Shown piece after piece: positions 10,040 through 22,211 of a DNA stretch of 64,000 nt (the stretch's first letter is position 1; the number at the start of each line of letters is the position of its first letter). The stretch spans positions 54,145,001-54,209,000 of the forward strand of contig NC_077243.1 of assembly GCF_947179165.1 (NCBI RefSeq), given 5' to 3'. The notes beneath the pieces were generated by a model. That model ran no database searches. It was not told the DNA's origin and worked only from the letters and a program-made list of their open reading frames with translations. The position numbers were made by a program, and so were the translations under genes. Origin of the DNA: Solanum dulcamara. Taxonomy: Eukaryota > Streptophyta > Magnoliopsida > Solanales > Solanaceae.

Positions 10040-13000
10040 ATGGCCTTACCACCATCAGTGGATCTCATTAGGCCACCGGATCTCAAAGTGAATATAGCTC
10101 ATCAAGCATCATTCTCTAATCCTTCTAATAATACTTTGAATCTGCAAAAAGATACTGAGAATGAATTAGCAATTTCAAGTAAAGCTGGATTGACTCAAGT
10201 ACATTTGATCGGGCAAGACTCTATTGTTATAATTGAAACTTCTCAAATGCTTGTCACTACTGAGGAGCTGCGCAGAGCTAAAGAAATAATTTCACTATAA
10301 AAATATGGACTGATTTGTGTTAAACTAGCTGTGGGAGATGAATCTACATTGCAAGTGTCACATATAATCAAAAAATTAGACCAAATTACATAGCTAATCG
10401 AGAGCCCTCATCATGCAAAGTTCAGTAGAATTGGCCATGAATCGCCGAAACAACGCCCTCAAAGTAAAGGGACTTGTGATATGATTCGAGGTCCAACAAC
10501 CACAGGGTTTTTTTCAACACCCAGAGGCGCACCTCATAGCCAAATTTCAGGTAATGATGTTGGAGGATATGTCATCGACGAGTTTTGAGGTGGCGGTGCT
10601 GGGGCTTTGGTGAACAAAATAGAATAACACCAATACCAAAATGACGATAATAGTGAAGTACACCTTCCTAACCACATAAGTTGCCTCGAATCTTCTCTAA
10701 AAAGTTCAAATATGAAATGTCATCAACGTGACTGTCAAGGTGAAGAACACAGTGATTGTGGAGCTGCTGCAGTGGTTCTTCTAATGTCTCAAGGACTATT
10801 TAAGAAAGATGGAAACGAAAGTCAATATAAAGAACTCAAACAAATGCTAAAAATGATTGAGACAATAATGCGCACTTTTATCAAGAACTGACTGTAGGGC
10901 ACAAAGGTAAAGGAACTTATCATAGCCTTCAAAAAATTAGTAATTCAGTCCAATGATCACATGAAACTATGATTTATGCTTCTATTATGTAACCTATTGA
11001 GCTGGAGTCTAGTACTAGTGGTGATGAAAATTAATTGAGATTGATCAATGCTAGGACTAGTAGTAATCCTAGTGTTCAGATTAGTCCAGGGAAGTATATT
11101 AATTAAAAATATAAGAATAAGATGAAAGAGGGACATAATCAAGCAAAATTGTATGCAGCTACCACTCACATCCATCAACGAACTCTCAAAGAGCATCATC
11201 AACCTAAGCAAATTCCTTATATCCCTAATAATCAACCCTTGAAGTTGTCTAGTAACTTTGATAATGTAAAATCCAAAAATGTAAGAAATGATCTCAATAT
11301 ATCCCAAGAGAATAGAAACAACCATGTTCCCAACCAAACTAAATATCCTAACACCATCAGTCCTATCCCTCCCAATCCTATGATTCCTTATACTATGGTA
11401 ACCAAATTGAGAGCTCAGGAGGCCATGAATAATACCATCATTGACATAAGTCCCCCCTAAGATCACTACTAAACAAGGATTTCCTGCAGTAGTTTTCAGA
11501 AAGGAAGATTTTATGGTGAAACTGGCCACAAGGTGTAAGTATACTCTTATTGGAAAATTCACAAACACTATGCCCAAAATGGAAATTATCAGAAGACAAT
11601 TCATCTTACAAACTTAACTTACAGGTGGAGTGAAGCTCACTCATTTTAACTCTAGACATCTATACATTGACTTGTACAATGAATATGATCAGTCTAATGT
11701 TTGGTCCAAAGGTAAAATATTTATCCAGGGCCAATTAATGAGACTGCAGCTCTGGACCCCTACCTTCAAACAAAAAGAAGAGACTCCATTGGCCCCTATA
11801 TGGGCAATCCTACCTGAATTACCATGGCATTATTACTATCTAGAGGTTGTGACCCCACTACTTTCCTCTATTGATAAGGTACTATTCTTAGACCTGGCAA
11901 CTTACAAAAAAACAAGAGGGAGTGTTGCCAAAGTAAAGATTCAAATTGATCTCACAAAACAAAGACCACATCATGTGTGGATGAGGTTTGATGATGATGA
12001 GAATGGAAAACAAATGTGGCAACCAATTCAGTATGAAGGGGTTCTATAATATTGTGAATACTAAAAACATCAGGGATATACCATAAGAGTATGCATAACC
12101 AAGAGAAGAGATGAGGAGAACAAAAGAAGGAAAGAACAAGAAGAGGCTAAGAAGACAAAAAAAATAAACAATGGAAAGCCAAAGAAAGTGCGTTGCAGGA
12201 AAATGCAAGTTCTCCTGCTCAGCCAAAGGTGTCTCACATTGAGAATAAGGAAAAAGATCAAGAGCAAGAAGAATGGCAAATTCAAAAAAGAAAAAGAAAG
12301 AACAATAATCAATAAGCCACTACACAAAATAAACAACAAAAGCAAGTGTAGCAAGATGAGGATCTAAGCTATTATCAACCACCTGCAACAAGGCAGCAGT
12401 CAGGGTAACAACTTCAACAAATAGGTATAAATTTTAACTTTTATGAAAAAATATCCCATGAATGTAATGCTGACTTTGGAGTCCAGAACCAGTACCCCTA
12501 TCCCCATATGAATGGAAACCCCAAACTCTCTAGCCCGTAAAAATAGATGGCTCATGACATTGACAAAGAGCAAGCAAGGAAAAGCACAACACACCAAAGG
12601 AAAGGCAGCAAAGCACTGATATTATGCCTGCAACTGATAATCTGGCATAGGACTCTAATTCTCTTAATAAAAGAGTTTTATGTATTGACTCAATGCTCCC
12701 ATACCCCCATGGCTCCCCCAATAGTTTTTATGTTGTGACTATTGTGGATGATGTAGTTTATGGAGGTGAGGATGGGGGATTGTAGAAAAATCTCACTAAC
12801 TTGTAGGGAGAGGTTACCAGGGGGAGGGAATGTTCTTTGGTTGACCATATGAAAGACCTTATATCCCTTGCTACCACTGAGGTGACTACTATAACATCAA
12901 GCATATAGGAGAGGCAATATGAACATTCAATACAAAAAGAGGACTGCTATACAGTATATAAGAAACCTCCTGATAGTAATCAGTAAAGGCAAAATGAGAG

Positions 13001-13415
13001 TACTCAGATCCTTAACAACAAGTCTACATTAGGCCTTAGTAAGAAGAAAATGGTTGCTTTGAAGAAGAAACTTATCAAGGAAATGCAATCAGGGTAGTAG
13101 AGTCTGAATTATGTTCTTATAGAAGAACAAGCAGGCATTCATGTGACACCTTTTCAAATTCAGGATGTAGCTACTGAGAGATATGTATGAAACAAGAAAG
13201 TGATTCTAGAAGACCTAAGAGATGAATACAGAGTCACCCATTCTGAGGATGAGGAAGATCTTGACCAATATGATAAGGCTCAAAAGAAAGATGAGGAATT
13301 ACATGAAACTCAACAAGAAAAGAAGAGGAAGAACAAACAAAGTACCACCAGTCATTCTGAAAATGCAGCTATTAAAAACAGCATCAACACAAGATCTAAG
13401 TCACAAAAACATTGA
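10040..13415 (+). pseudogene. LINE1 ORF1 pseudogene (DUF4283-type RNA-binding protein)
   Basis: ORF1 proteins of plant LINEs bind the element RNA. The ATG at 10040 opens a frame starting MALPPSVDLIRPPDL, about 90 bases into the LINE, which I take as the natural start. The DUF4283-like region spans about 11470-12047. Its best part at 11630-12049 includes APIWAILPELPWHYYYLEV and GSVAKVKIQIDLTK, matching the family pattern of WTPxF, PIWxxxPxLP and VxIDL. A strongly basic segment follows (KRRDEENKRRKEQEEAKK at about 12100). The last piece, 13200-13415, is charged and ends TRSKSQKH just before ORF2. Several stops and frame changes break it between 10300 and 13200. Confidence 0.75.
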
Positions 13416-16400
13416 TGATTAGTACACTTTGTTGGAATGCAAGGAGTATTGATACTCAAGGTATGTTGGACAGGCTCCAGAATCTCAAGGACTATCACAA
13501 GCTATCTATGTTGGCAATTCGTGACCCCTTTTCCAACCAATCTCAAATTAATTCCTACAAAATTCAGGTTAGAATGGACCATGCTACTTATAATTCTTAC
13601 AGTAAGATATGGCTTTTCTATAACTAGGATTTTACTTGTAGTATACTTGATCAAGATGAGCAACAACTTACTTGTGAGATCAAGTACATTACCTACCCTA
13701 TTACCTATATTACCACCTTTATGTATGCTAAATGCAAAGACTATCTGAGAAGGGCTTTATGGGAGAAGATGCTTCATCTTTCAGACATTGATAAACCATG
13801 GTGCATAATAGGGGACTTTAATGTAATTACTGACACTGAGAAAAAACTGGTGGACAATCTTATAGTATGAATAAAAGTTTTGAGTTTATAAGTGTTATTG
13901 AGGACTCTAGTCTCACTGATTTAGGCTTTCATGGACATAAATTCACATGGTGTAACAATAAAGATAATGAGGCAAAGATATAGAAGAGATTAGATAGGGC
14001 CATGGTGAATGATAAGTGGCTGGAAGTGATGCCTTTGACCACTCATCTAGCTTCAACTGGCTCTGATCACTACCCTCTTCTTTTGGAGTGTAATGTTAGA
14101 CATGACAATGCTATCAAGTATTTCAAATTTTTACATTGCTGGGTGGACAATGATACCTTCTTAAACACTATAAGGAACTTCTGAGAGAGGCCTATTGAGG
14201 GGAACCCTATGAGAGTTTTTCATTAGAAATTGAAAAGAGTCTCCCACACCCTTATTACTTGGTCTAGGCAACAATATAGAGACATATTTGTAGCTATCAA
14301 AGATTTTGCAGAGAAAGTTAAAAATGCAGAGGAGGCTCTCATTAATGATAAATCTGAGGAAAACAGAACCAATATTAGTCTCATCAATGCTCAATATATT
14401 AGGCACCTGAAAGTGGAGCAATCCATCCTTAAACAGAAGACTCAGCTACAATTGTTTAAGGATGGAGATGCTAATTCCAAGTAATTTCATGACATTATAA
14501 GAGGAAGAAGAAGAAGGTTGTTCATACATAAAATTACTGATGAGCAAGATCACATTATTTAGGGGGATGATGATATAGAAAAGGCTGCCTGCACTTATTA
14601 TAAAAGGATCTTCACTGGTGAAGACAAGTTGATAAATAAGAAGGTTATCAGATGTATTCTTAGTACCATTACTGACCAACAAACCCAGCAGTTGTGCACC
14701 TTGCTTACAAAAGAGGAAATGGAAATGGTTGTAATCTTTATGAGTGCTACATCTGCTGTTGGCCCTGATAGAATGAGTGAAAACATTTTCCATGCCTGCT
14801 GGGACATAATCAGTGATGATCTACTTAACCTTATTTAGTGCTTGTTTAATGGCCACAGTATTCCCAAATACATTACTCATGCATGTTTGGTCTTACTCCC
14901 AAAAGTGGACCATCTTATTAAACTCATAGATTTCAGACCCATATCTCTTAGTAACTTCATTAGCAAAGTCATATCCAAACTCTTGTGTATCAGACTTACC
15001 TCTATTCTTCCTCATATTATCTCAAACAACTAGTCAAGATTTGTGAAAGGAAGGAGCATCTCTAAAAACACAATGCTTGCCCAAGAAATTATTCACAGCA
15101 TCAAAAAGCCCAAGATTGGGGATAATGTATTCATAAAACTTAATATGTCTAAGGCCTATGATAGGGTATCTTGGTCCTTCATCTGTCTAGTCATGAGAAA
15201 GATGGGCTATGGAGAGATATTTCTTGATAAGGTATGGAGAGTTATGTCTAACAACTGGTATTCAGTAATCATAAATGGTACAGGGCATGTCTTCTTTCAT
15301 TCAACAAGAGGCTTCAAGCAGGGAGAACCTCTTTCCCCTACTTTATTTATTATGGGTGTTGAAGTACTGTCAAGAATGCATAATAGTCTTCATCAACACT
15401 ACTTGTATACTGGTTTCCACATGGAGAGAAAAGGCCCTCAAGTTAATCATCTGAGTTTTGTAGATGACATAATAATCTTCACCTCTACATCCAAATTTTC
15501 TCTGAAGCTTATTATGAAGACCCTGCAGAATTATGAAGAAACCTCTAGTTAACTCATTAATAAGGATAAGAGTCAATTCCTTATCCCTATTAACACTCCT
15601 ACTGATATCATTGAGAGGGTCAGGTCGATCACAGGGTTCAACTATACAAATGGTCTCATTACATACTTAGGATGCCTACAGTATATTGGAGATCAATAAG
15701 TTATTTCTTTCACTCGTATGGTTACTAAATTCATTGCTAAGATCAAAGCTTGGCAGACAAGGTTACTGAGCTATGGAGGAAGAATGACTCTTATCAAATT
15801 AGTTCTATAGTCTCTCCCAATTCACTTATTATTTGCAAGTACCCCTACCAAAACCACTTTCAAACAGAGCAAATGCCTCATGGCATACTTTTTCTAGGGC
15901 TGGGAAAATGAGATAAGGAAATACCATTCGGCATCTTGGGAAAAACATAGCGACCCATATAAAGAGGGTGGTATTGGAGTCAAAAATTTAGAGGATGTAT
16001 TCCTTGCTCTCCAATATAAATAATGGTATACTTTTAGGATGAAGAGGACCTTATGGAGTGAGTTTCTCAAAGCCAAATATTGTCAAAGGGCAAATCTTAT
16101 CATTAAAAAGTGGGCCACTGGATAATCACTCAACTGGAAGCATATGATGAAGAATAGAAGTGACATAGAACCTCACATATAGTGGTTCATCAACTCTGGT
16201 GATTGCATCTTTTGGTGGGATGATTGTTTAGGGGTTTGACCCCAGCTAATCACAGTGAACACCCCCTATACCAAACAACATCATAGTCTTTGAGTTCCTA
16301 GTGAATGGAGGTTGTAATGAAGAGAAGGTGAGGCATCATTCACCTCATCACTTGGTGCACAGGATCTTGAACACTGAGATTAGTTGTCAACATATATCCC

Positions 16401-17558
16401 CTGATCAGGCTTATTAGAAATTGAACTCTCATGGAAACTTTACTTGCAAATCATCTTGGGAATAGGTCAGGAGAAAGAAAAATAAAACAATGATCAATTC
16501 TATTACATGTCATACCAACATACCTTTTAAAGTCTCCTTTCTTCTATGGAGAACTCTCAGGTACAAACTTCCCACAAATTAAAAAATTACTACTTTTGTC
16601 AGAGAACCTGCAGCTTGTTCTTGTTGCTACAGACTTGTCCTAGATAATATTGATCATATTTTTGCATCTATAACCTTTTCTAAATACATCTGGAAGCACT
16701 TTTCTAGCTGGTTGGGGATCCTTAATATTTACAACCCCATTAGAAGCATCCTTATGAAATATGGACCATTAAACCTAACAACTCTACTCACCAACTTATC
16801 CTTCAAGCTACTCCCATGTTTATATGTTGGAATATTTGGAATAATAGATATGCTAGCAAATATGGGGGAAAGAAGTCCAGTACTACTAGAGTGATCTTTT
16901 CAACTATCAAAGACTTATATATGTTGATTTCTACTATGTATCCTTATGTTTTCTGGCCTGGGAATCAGAAAGAATTGGTTACTATGATAGAAAAATACAA
17001 GCATGAGATAAGGGTAATCAAAGTTCAATGGATCAGACCCCTTGCTTCTATTGTTCAACTTAATACAGATGGAAGTGCTATAGATAATCTTGGAAGAATA
17101 GAAGCAGGAGGAATTCTTAGAGATCATAGAGATGCTCTGATTTATGCATTTGCCACTCCTTTAGCCATTGGCTCTAACAACCAAGCTGATATTCAGATAG
17201 CATCCTTTGGCATTACTTAGAGTCTGCAACATGGTTATAGTAGAGTGATCCTAGAAGTAGACTCAGAGCTGCTGTTCAAATGGCTCAAATATGAGATAAA
17301 ACCTCTATGGAGAACTACATCATAGAACTGCAGGGATTAGTCAAGTTATTAGAGTTATTTCATTATAGATGCGCCTTCAGGGAAGCTAACTTCCCTACAT
17401 ATACACTTTCCAAACAAAGTCACTTAATAGAGCAAGCTCAACACTACTACACCTACCATAAACTTCCATAAGATACCAAGGGGCAATTCAAAATGGACAA
17501 AGCAGGAATGGAAATTTTCATGAGAAAGAAAATGAAAAGGATCAAACAACCCCCTTGA
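13415..17558 (+). pseudogene. LINE1 ORF2 pseudogene (endonuclease, RT, zf-RVT, RNase H)
   Basis: ORF2 nicks the target and reverse-transcribes the element RNA at the nick. The ATG at 13415 overlaps the ORF1 stop (TGATG). The apurinic-type endonuclease runs to about 14190, with GDFNVI near 13810 and TGSDHYPLLLEC near 14060. RT lies at about 14750-15560: FRPISLSN, NMSKAYDRVSW, GFKQGEPLSPTLF, then the catalytic LSFVDDIIIF with FVDD at 15457-15468. A Cys/His zf-RVT domain is near 16500-16680 (KVSFLLWRTLR-like, then a C-rich segment and DNIDHIF). RNase H begins LNTDGSAIDN at about 17059 and continues to a tail ending MKRIKQPP and TGA at 17556-17558. At least ten in-frame stops and several frameshifts inactivate it. 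Confidence 0.88.
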
Positions 17559-18387
17559 CTTTACCTATTGTATTTTGGACCTTGATATAGAATTCCCTAT
17601 GTCTAGTTTTGGCTACTATTTTCTGTTCATCTTAGCTATTTCTTATGTAAGTTAAAGCTCTTTTGAATAGATAATATATTTATGATTTTCTTCTTATTGT
17701 TGTAAGGGGAGAGTCTCTCTTGTTTAATGTTTTCCTAAATATTTGTATCGAGAGGAGTCCTCTCTTTTAGGTGCTTAGTATCTAGGTTTATGTTTTGATA
17801 GATACTTTCTATAAATATGGTCACAATGTTGCTGATATCCATCAGTTATATAGCCTCCCACAACAACCAAAACAGACTAGAGACTACTACACTTTGGACA
17901 AACTTGGTAGGACAAGTTTAAGAAGGACAAAGATGAAGAGGCTCAAAACCTCCAAGCATGCACTCTCAATTCATGGAGCTTAGAAGAAACCTTTTACCTT
18001 ATTTTGTATATTGTTCTTCTTCAATTTAACTATGGCCTTTTGTTAAGTTATAGCTTACTTGAATAGGACTAGTGTAGGATCTTTTCTTTTCTTACTCATG
18101 TTATGGGAGAGTCTCCCTTATTTATATTTTCTTAGTCGTTTTGTATCGAGAGGAGTCCTATCACTTAGGTTCTTAGCTTCAAGGTTTACTTTTCAATAGT
18201 ATTGGGTATGAATCGATCGGCCTTAGTTGGTTAGTCAATTTATGACCCACCGAGGATTGGAGGTAAGGTTTATATTCTCCTCCCTTGTACTTTTGTATTT
18301 TATTTATGTTAAGGCTTGGGGTGTGTGGCTCCACCCTTGACTACCACGAGGGATGAGACCCTTGGGTTAGGTCTATTTAATAAAAAA
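17559..18387 (+). repeat. LINE1 3' UTR with duplicated protein tail
   Basis: After the ORF2 stop comes a 3' UTR holding GGGAGAGTCTCTC (about 17707) and GAGAGGAGTCCTCTC (17750-17764). Then, at 17795-17983, a second coding-like tail appears (LPQQPKQTRDYYTLDKLG) resembling the end of ORF2 (its KMDKLG-type ending is clearest in LINE2). A second 3' UTR follows with GGGAGAGTCTCCC (about 18108) and GAGAGGAGTCCTATC (18148-18162). The element ends in an A-rich tail. I infer an ancestral duplication of the 3' end, since LINE2 has the same two-tail layout. Confidence 0.7.
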
Positions 18388-18399
18388 AAGTAAGGCTGA
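18388..18399 (+). repeat. LINE1 target site duplication, right copy
   Basis: Exact repeat of AAGTAAGGCTGA at 9941-9952. It directly follows the A-rich LINE tail, and the sequence after it resumes element H. Confidence 0.85.
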
Positions 18400-19570
18400 T
18401 ACAATAATCATAAGATGAGTAACAAGTCAAATAGGCACACATAGATATAAAAACACAAAAACCAAACAATATAAGCAGTGGATGACAACATAATGAATTT
18501 GCACAAATACAATCGATACTTGTATCCTTGACCTCTAGCCAACATCTAGAAGCATGGTATAGAACTTGATCAACCTCAAACTATGCACCCAAACTACCAC
18601 CTACTGTACTCGGAGCACCTCTAATAACAAGATGTGCTATAGACCTATAAGACCGACATGGCGGAATAAATCACACCATGGTCCCATGCCTGGGACACAA
18701 TCTCAACCAATTGCTCAAGCTTTCCACAAATGCGAGAATATCTAATCACCCTAACCTGGGAGTAATAGATGCATATAATGTCTAAATAATCAATTCCCAC
18801 CTGGGGCAATCCCTAGACAGTTCCTAAGCTCACCGTAATCTAAACAACCCAATTGGCCCAAGGTATGATGTGAAGGACATCACGATCTGCTCTGACTACC
18901 TCTGATAGGCTGAAGACCATCACTGACACCATAGGGACCACCCCGAATTGATTGAACCGATGCCCTATGCTAATCCCTCACAAGTGTCCAAACTTTCAAT
19001 ACTCGTAACGTTAATTACCAAATGCACCCGACTGAAATAACCTAACTAGACTAGCATGGGCTTCATGAATTGAATGTCCAGAAGGCAAGCCCTAAGAAAT
19101 TAAATCCATACACTGTCTAATGCGGTCTCCATAACCTGCGTCCATAGCCCATAGAATCTGAGGTACTACTGTTATAGGTTTGTTGGGTCGAGAAGAAAGA
19201 TGACCCTTACCGAACTTATACTCACCTTGAAGTGAGATTCTATCACAGGTGTACTAATGGCTAGGTCTGTTACTGCTATCTCTACACGCCTCAAGAAATG
19301 CCTAATCCACTTCCATCACATGGCTCACAACCTGGGGAAAGGTAGACCCACCTACAATCAATCTCTCTACGCCAATTAGAGTGGCAAAGATAACCCCCTA
19401 ACAAACCTTGACTTATATCCTGATCCATAGGGGATGATATGGGGTTGTGGTCATCCCACTCAATAAATCCCAAGACATACTCCGATACTAAGGATGAACC
19501 CTTCTGGGGAACCATCAACACATCTTTGTCATGAAAACCATCCTCTAAAACTCTAGTAAAATATGTTGAT
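18400..19570 (-). mobile_element. Element H internal remnant, right part (leader/gag position)
   Basis: On the minus strand this lies just downstream of a PBS, where a leader and gag would be. An open stretch at 19291-19584 (minus) starts within the PBS itself and contains VPQKGSSLVSEYVLGFIEWD. I do not recognise it as a Gag domain. The rest has no long open frame and no zinc knuckle or protease motif. With 8118-9952 it totals about 3 kb of internal sequence lacking identifiable pol, so H appears non-autonomous like element B, or heavily decayed. Confidence 0.5.
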
Positions 19571-19582
19571 GCTTTGATAGCC
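19571..19582 (-). other. Element H primer binding site (decayed)
   Basis: Read on the minus strand this is GGCTATCAAAGC, which matches TGGTATCAGAGC (initiator tRNA-Met) at most positions. It lies beside sequence homologous to the family B LTR and sets the minus orientation of H. Confidence 0.6.
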
Positions 19583-19584
19583 AA

Positions 19585-20101
19585 AAAGAAGCAAAAGATT
19601 TATAGAAATAAGAAGAAAGAAAGATCAACAATAATATGTATACAAAGAACCATCCCCAAGGCTTGGTATTAGTCGATAGTTGTCAATTTAATCAAAATAA
19701 GAGTACAAGGCTTTTACAAATGCAGAAATAAATACAAATTATCTCGAAAAAAAAATAAAGAATAGTCCTAGCCCAAAGTAGATGGAATTTAGGAACATCT
19801 AACACCAAGAGCTCACCAAATCTCTGAATTACAATCTACCGTGTATAAGTCCAAATCATCGATGAAACCCATAGTATGATCTGCAGGGTGCAAAAGTGTA
19901 CTATGGGTACAAAATAAGTAGTAGTTGGTAGACATATGCCGATTGAGATCCATAGATAAAGAAAGTATAAATAACATGTAAATAATATAAATACAACACA
20001 AGTAACCAAACCAAAGCTAACACAAGGTAGAACAAAAAATAAGATAGAAAGGATAAAATACATAGATAAATGAAACATAGTCAAGGAACGCAAAGTGAAA
20101 G
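19585..20101 (-). repeat. Element H LTR fragment (B-like)
   Basis: From about 19610 this follows the family B LTR (30900-31300), sharing the CAATAATAATA-like A-rich segment, a block similar to GAGCTCACCCAAGTCTCC, and TAGTATGATCTGCAGGGTGC (B: about 31190). Identity is lower than between the two B LTRs, so H is a sister family. At 20102 it is interrupted by element E. Confidence 0.65.
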
Positions 20102-20853
20102 TATCACGATCCGACCTAGGGCCTAGTCCTAACACGATGATCGGGATGCGGGGACCCCAACCATAAGCCCTATTAGCATACATCGCATATATAAGATAAA
20201 AAATAATATAAAGATGAGTGAAAGTAATCATTAAATGGGAAATGGGACTAAGGGAAATCAACTCTATAACTACCCAATCCGTACTATACTAATGAATATC
20301 GTCTAAACATACCTCTAGTCTAATATTTGATGGGGGATTAGGACAAACTCCTAGCTTATCCTAACAATAGAAGAAAGTGAAAACAATAGTAACATGAATA
20401 AAAGTCTTGTCTTCAGTAGAATGAGGACTCACCAACTCCTTTGAAATCTAAAGAAAACTCTAGCCACGAGAACGGTAGTCGTGAGTGTCGTCCATCCCTA
20501 CATTATGAGACTGTGTAGGCAAAATATGTGTTAGTACTTTGAATGTACTAAGTATGTGAGATATGCACGAATAATGATTTATGACATAAACAATATGAAC
20601 ATAGGATGCATGGCCAATGTAATGAAAATCATGAATAAGTCTTGAAAAGCATTTGAAATCATATTAAAAACTTGTGGTCAATGCACAATAAACATTATAG
20701 TAAAACTTACTTCATGTCAAATTACTTGTGAGATAAGACCTTTAACCTTATAAGAGATCATCCGAGAAAAGGGGGAGACTATTTACCAAGGTAGACTCCT
20801 ATATTCTTAAGTGGATCCACTAAGCTACACTAATAATCAATCCTCAACTACAG

Positions 20854-20963
20854 GTGACCCTCAAAGGAATCGAGCCTCTTCTATGGGTGATCCTCTAGGG
20901 AATGAAGCCTCTACTACTGGAGATCCTCTAAGGAATCAAGCCTCTTATACGGGTGATCCTTTA
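20854..20963 (-). repeat. 33-bp minisatellite in the left E LTR
   Basis: Three 33-bp units beginning GTGATCCTCTAAGGAATCAA (consensus), with a partial fourth. The other E LTR has four units plus a partial one at 25281-25423, so copy number changed after insertion or during replication. An inverted related unit lies in the C2 LTR near 29220-29275. Confidence 0.8.
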
Positions 20964-21866
20964 TCCTACGATGGCACATAGTTATGGGAAAATGGGATCA
21001 TTTTACGGGTCTGTTGCCTCCGCTACAAGAGAGAATGTATATCCTAAGGTCCACTCGGTGCTAGGTAAACTCTCAACGAAATCCCATAAACATGATCATA
21101 ACATAATAAGAAAGGATAGTAACTGGTTTTCAATCCATCTTTAAAACATATTAGCAATAACTCATCTATTTAGTGATTAATAAGAATCTATAACTTTGGT
21201 GAGAATTGTCCTTATCACCATCTTGAAATCATCTTTTGATCTGAACTCTGATCATCACCATAGCTTCAACTTTAGAATTATAAAGTAGGACCTTTAACTC
21301 ATATAAAACTTTCATTGAAAATCATTTAACTCGTGATCAACTCATAAAATCATCCTTAAGTTTTGTCATCATTATAGCTTTCACCATAAAATCATAATCT
21401 CAACTTCAAACCATGAAAACTTTTCTTGAAGATCATTGAAATCATAATCTATTCATGAAAATCATGTTCAACTTCATAATATTAACTTGGAAATAACTTC
21501 ATGCATGGGCATTCATAATTCAACTTATAATCATGAAATTCATATGAAAACATACATATAATGATCATTGATAATATTTAAAAATGGAATTAAATCAGCC
21601 CAATACAATTCATCAAAACTAGGATTCATAATCAATTGAAGATTTAATAAGAATTTGAGAAATCTTTGGGACTTCATGGGTGAAAAAAGCCCATAAATCA
21701 ATCCACACACACCTTGCTTGAATTTATTGAGAATTGAAGAAGAACCTTGAAGAAATCTGGAAACCCTAGCCTAAATTTAGAGAGAAACCTTGAGACACTT
21801 TGAGTTCTCTGCCTTAGAAAATTTTAGGAGAATGAATTGAGTAGGAGGGGAATTTGAAGAATTGAA

Positions 21867-21874
21867 TATATATA
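21867..21874 (-). promoter_or_regulatory. Putative TATA box of element E LTR
   Basis: TATATATA, the same on both strands, lies about 340 bases into the LTR on the minus strand, a usual distance for an LTR promoter. The other LTR has TATTTATA at the same place (about 26268-26275). No transcript evidence is available from sequence alone. Confidence 0.4.
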
Positions 21875-22211
21875 GACTTTGAACTCAGGACCCAATTCTA
21901 TGAGTCCATTCTATGACTCGTAACACATCCTACGACTCATCCTGTTGAGTCATTTCAAAAGTACCGAGGCTTGTCAATTTCACAAAATCAATGATCAACT
22001 CTATGAATTAATCTACGAGTCTTTACTGTTCCTATGAGTCATCAACTTGACTCGTACTTGGTCGATTTTCCAACCCCAATATCATTTCTATGAGCCACTT
22101 CTACAACTCATAGGAGTCCCTACGACTTGTAGGTAAAGTTGTAAACTCTAAGACAACCCTTTTTCTTGGAATTTTCTTTCATTTTGACTTTTTAACTTTT
22201 GGGGCCTTACA

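Larger units (their letters stand above)
9953..18387 (+). mobile_element. LINE1: near-full-length L1-type LINE with RNase H
   Basis: An 8.4-kb non-LTR retrotransposon bounded by a 12-bp target duplication and ending in an A-rich tail (TTTAATAAAAAAAAG). In order it carries ORF1 with a DUF4283-type domain, then ORF2 with endonuclease, RT, zf-RVT and a plant-type RNase H. The 3' end is unusual: a second copy of the protein tail and 3' UTR follows the ORF2 stop. All frames contain stops, so it is dead. It split element H and is itself uninterrupted. The second LINE in the window (51941-55256) is from the same family. Confidence 0.9.
20102..22211 (-). repeat. Element E LTR, left copy (3' LTR on the minus strand)
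   Basis: A 2.1-kb LTR starting TATCACGATCCGACC (a decayed TGTCACGACC) and ending GGCCTTACA, so on the minus strand it reads TGTAAGG to the GTGATA end. It matches 24386-26287 closely over most of its length. It contains a three-unit 33-bp minisatellite (20854-20952) and, between about 21895 and 22140, a cluster of CTATGA-C-TCGTAG-like palindromes. A TATATATA at 21867-21874 followed downstream on the minus strand by a leader-like segment may be its TATA box. Confidence 0.85.

Noticed and set aside
10957..11604. 215-codon minus-strand frame, hydrophobic and membrane-like
   Set aside because: It is the complement of LINE1 ORF1, whose plus-strand DUF4283 and basic segments are recognisable.
19291..19584. 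97-codon minus-strand frame as a real protein
   Set aside because: It begins within a PBS and I recognise no Gag domain; it was left as part of the element H leader.
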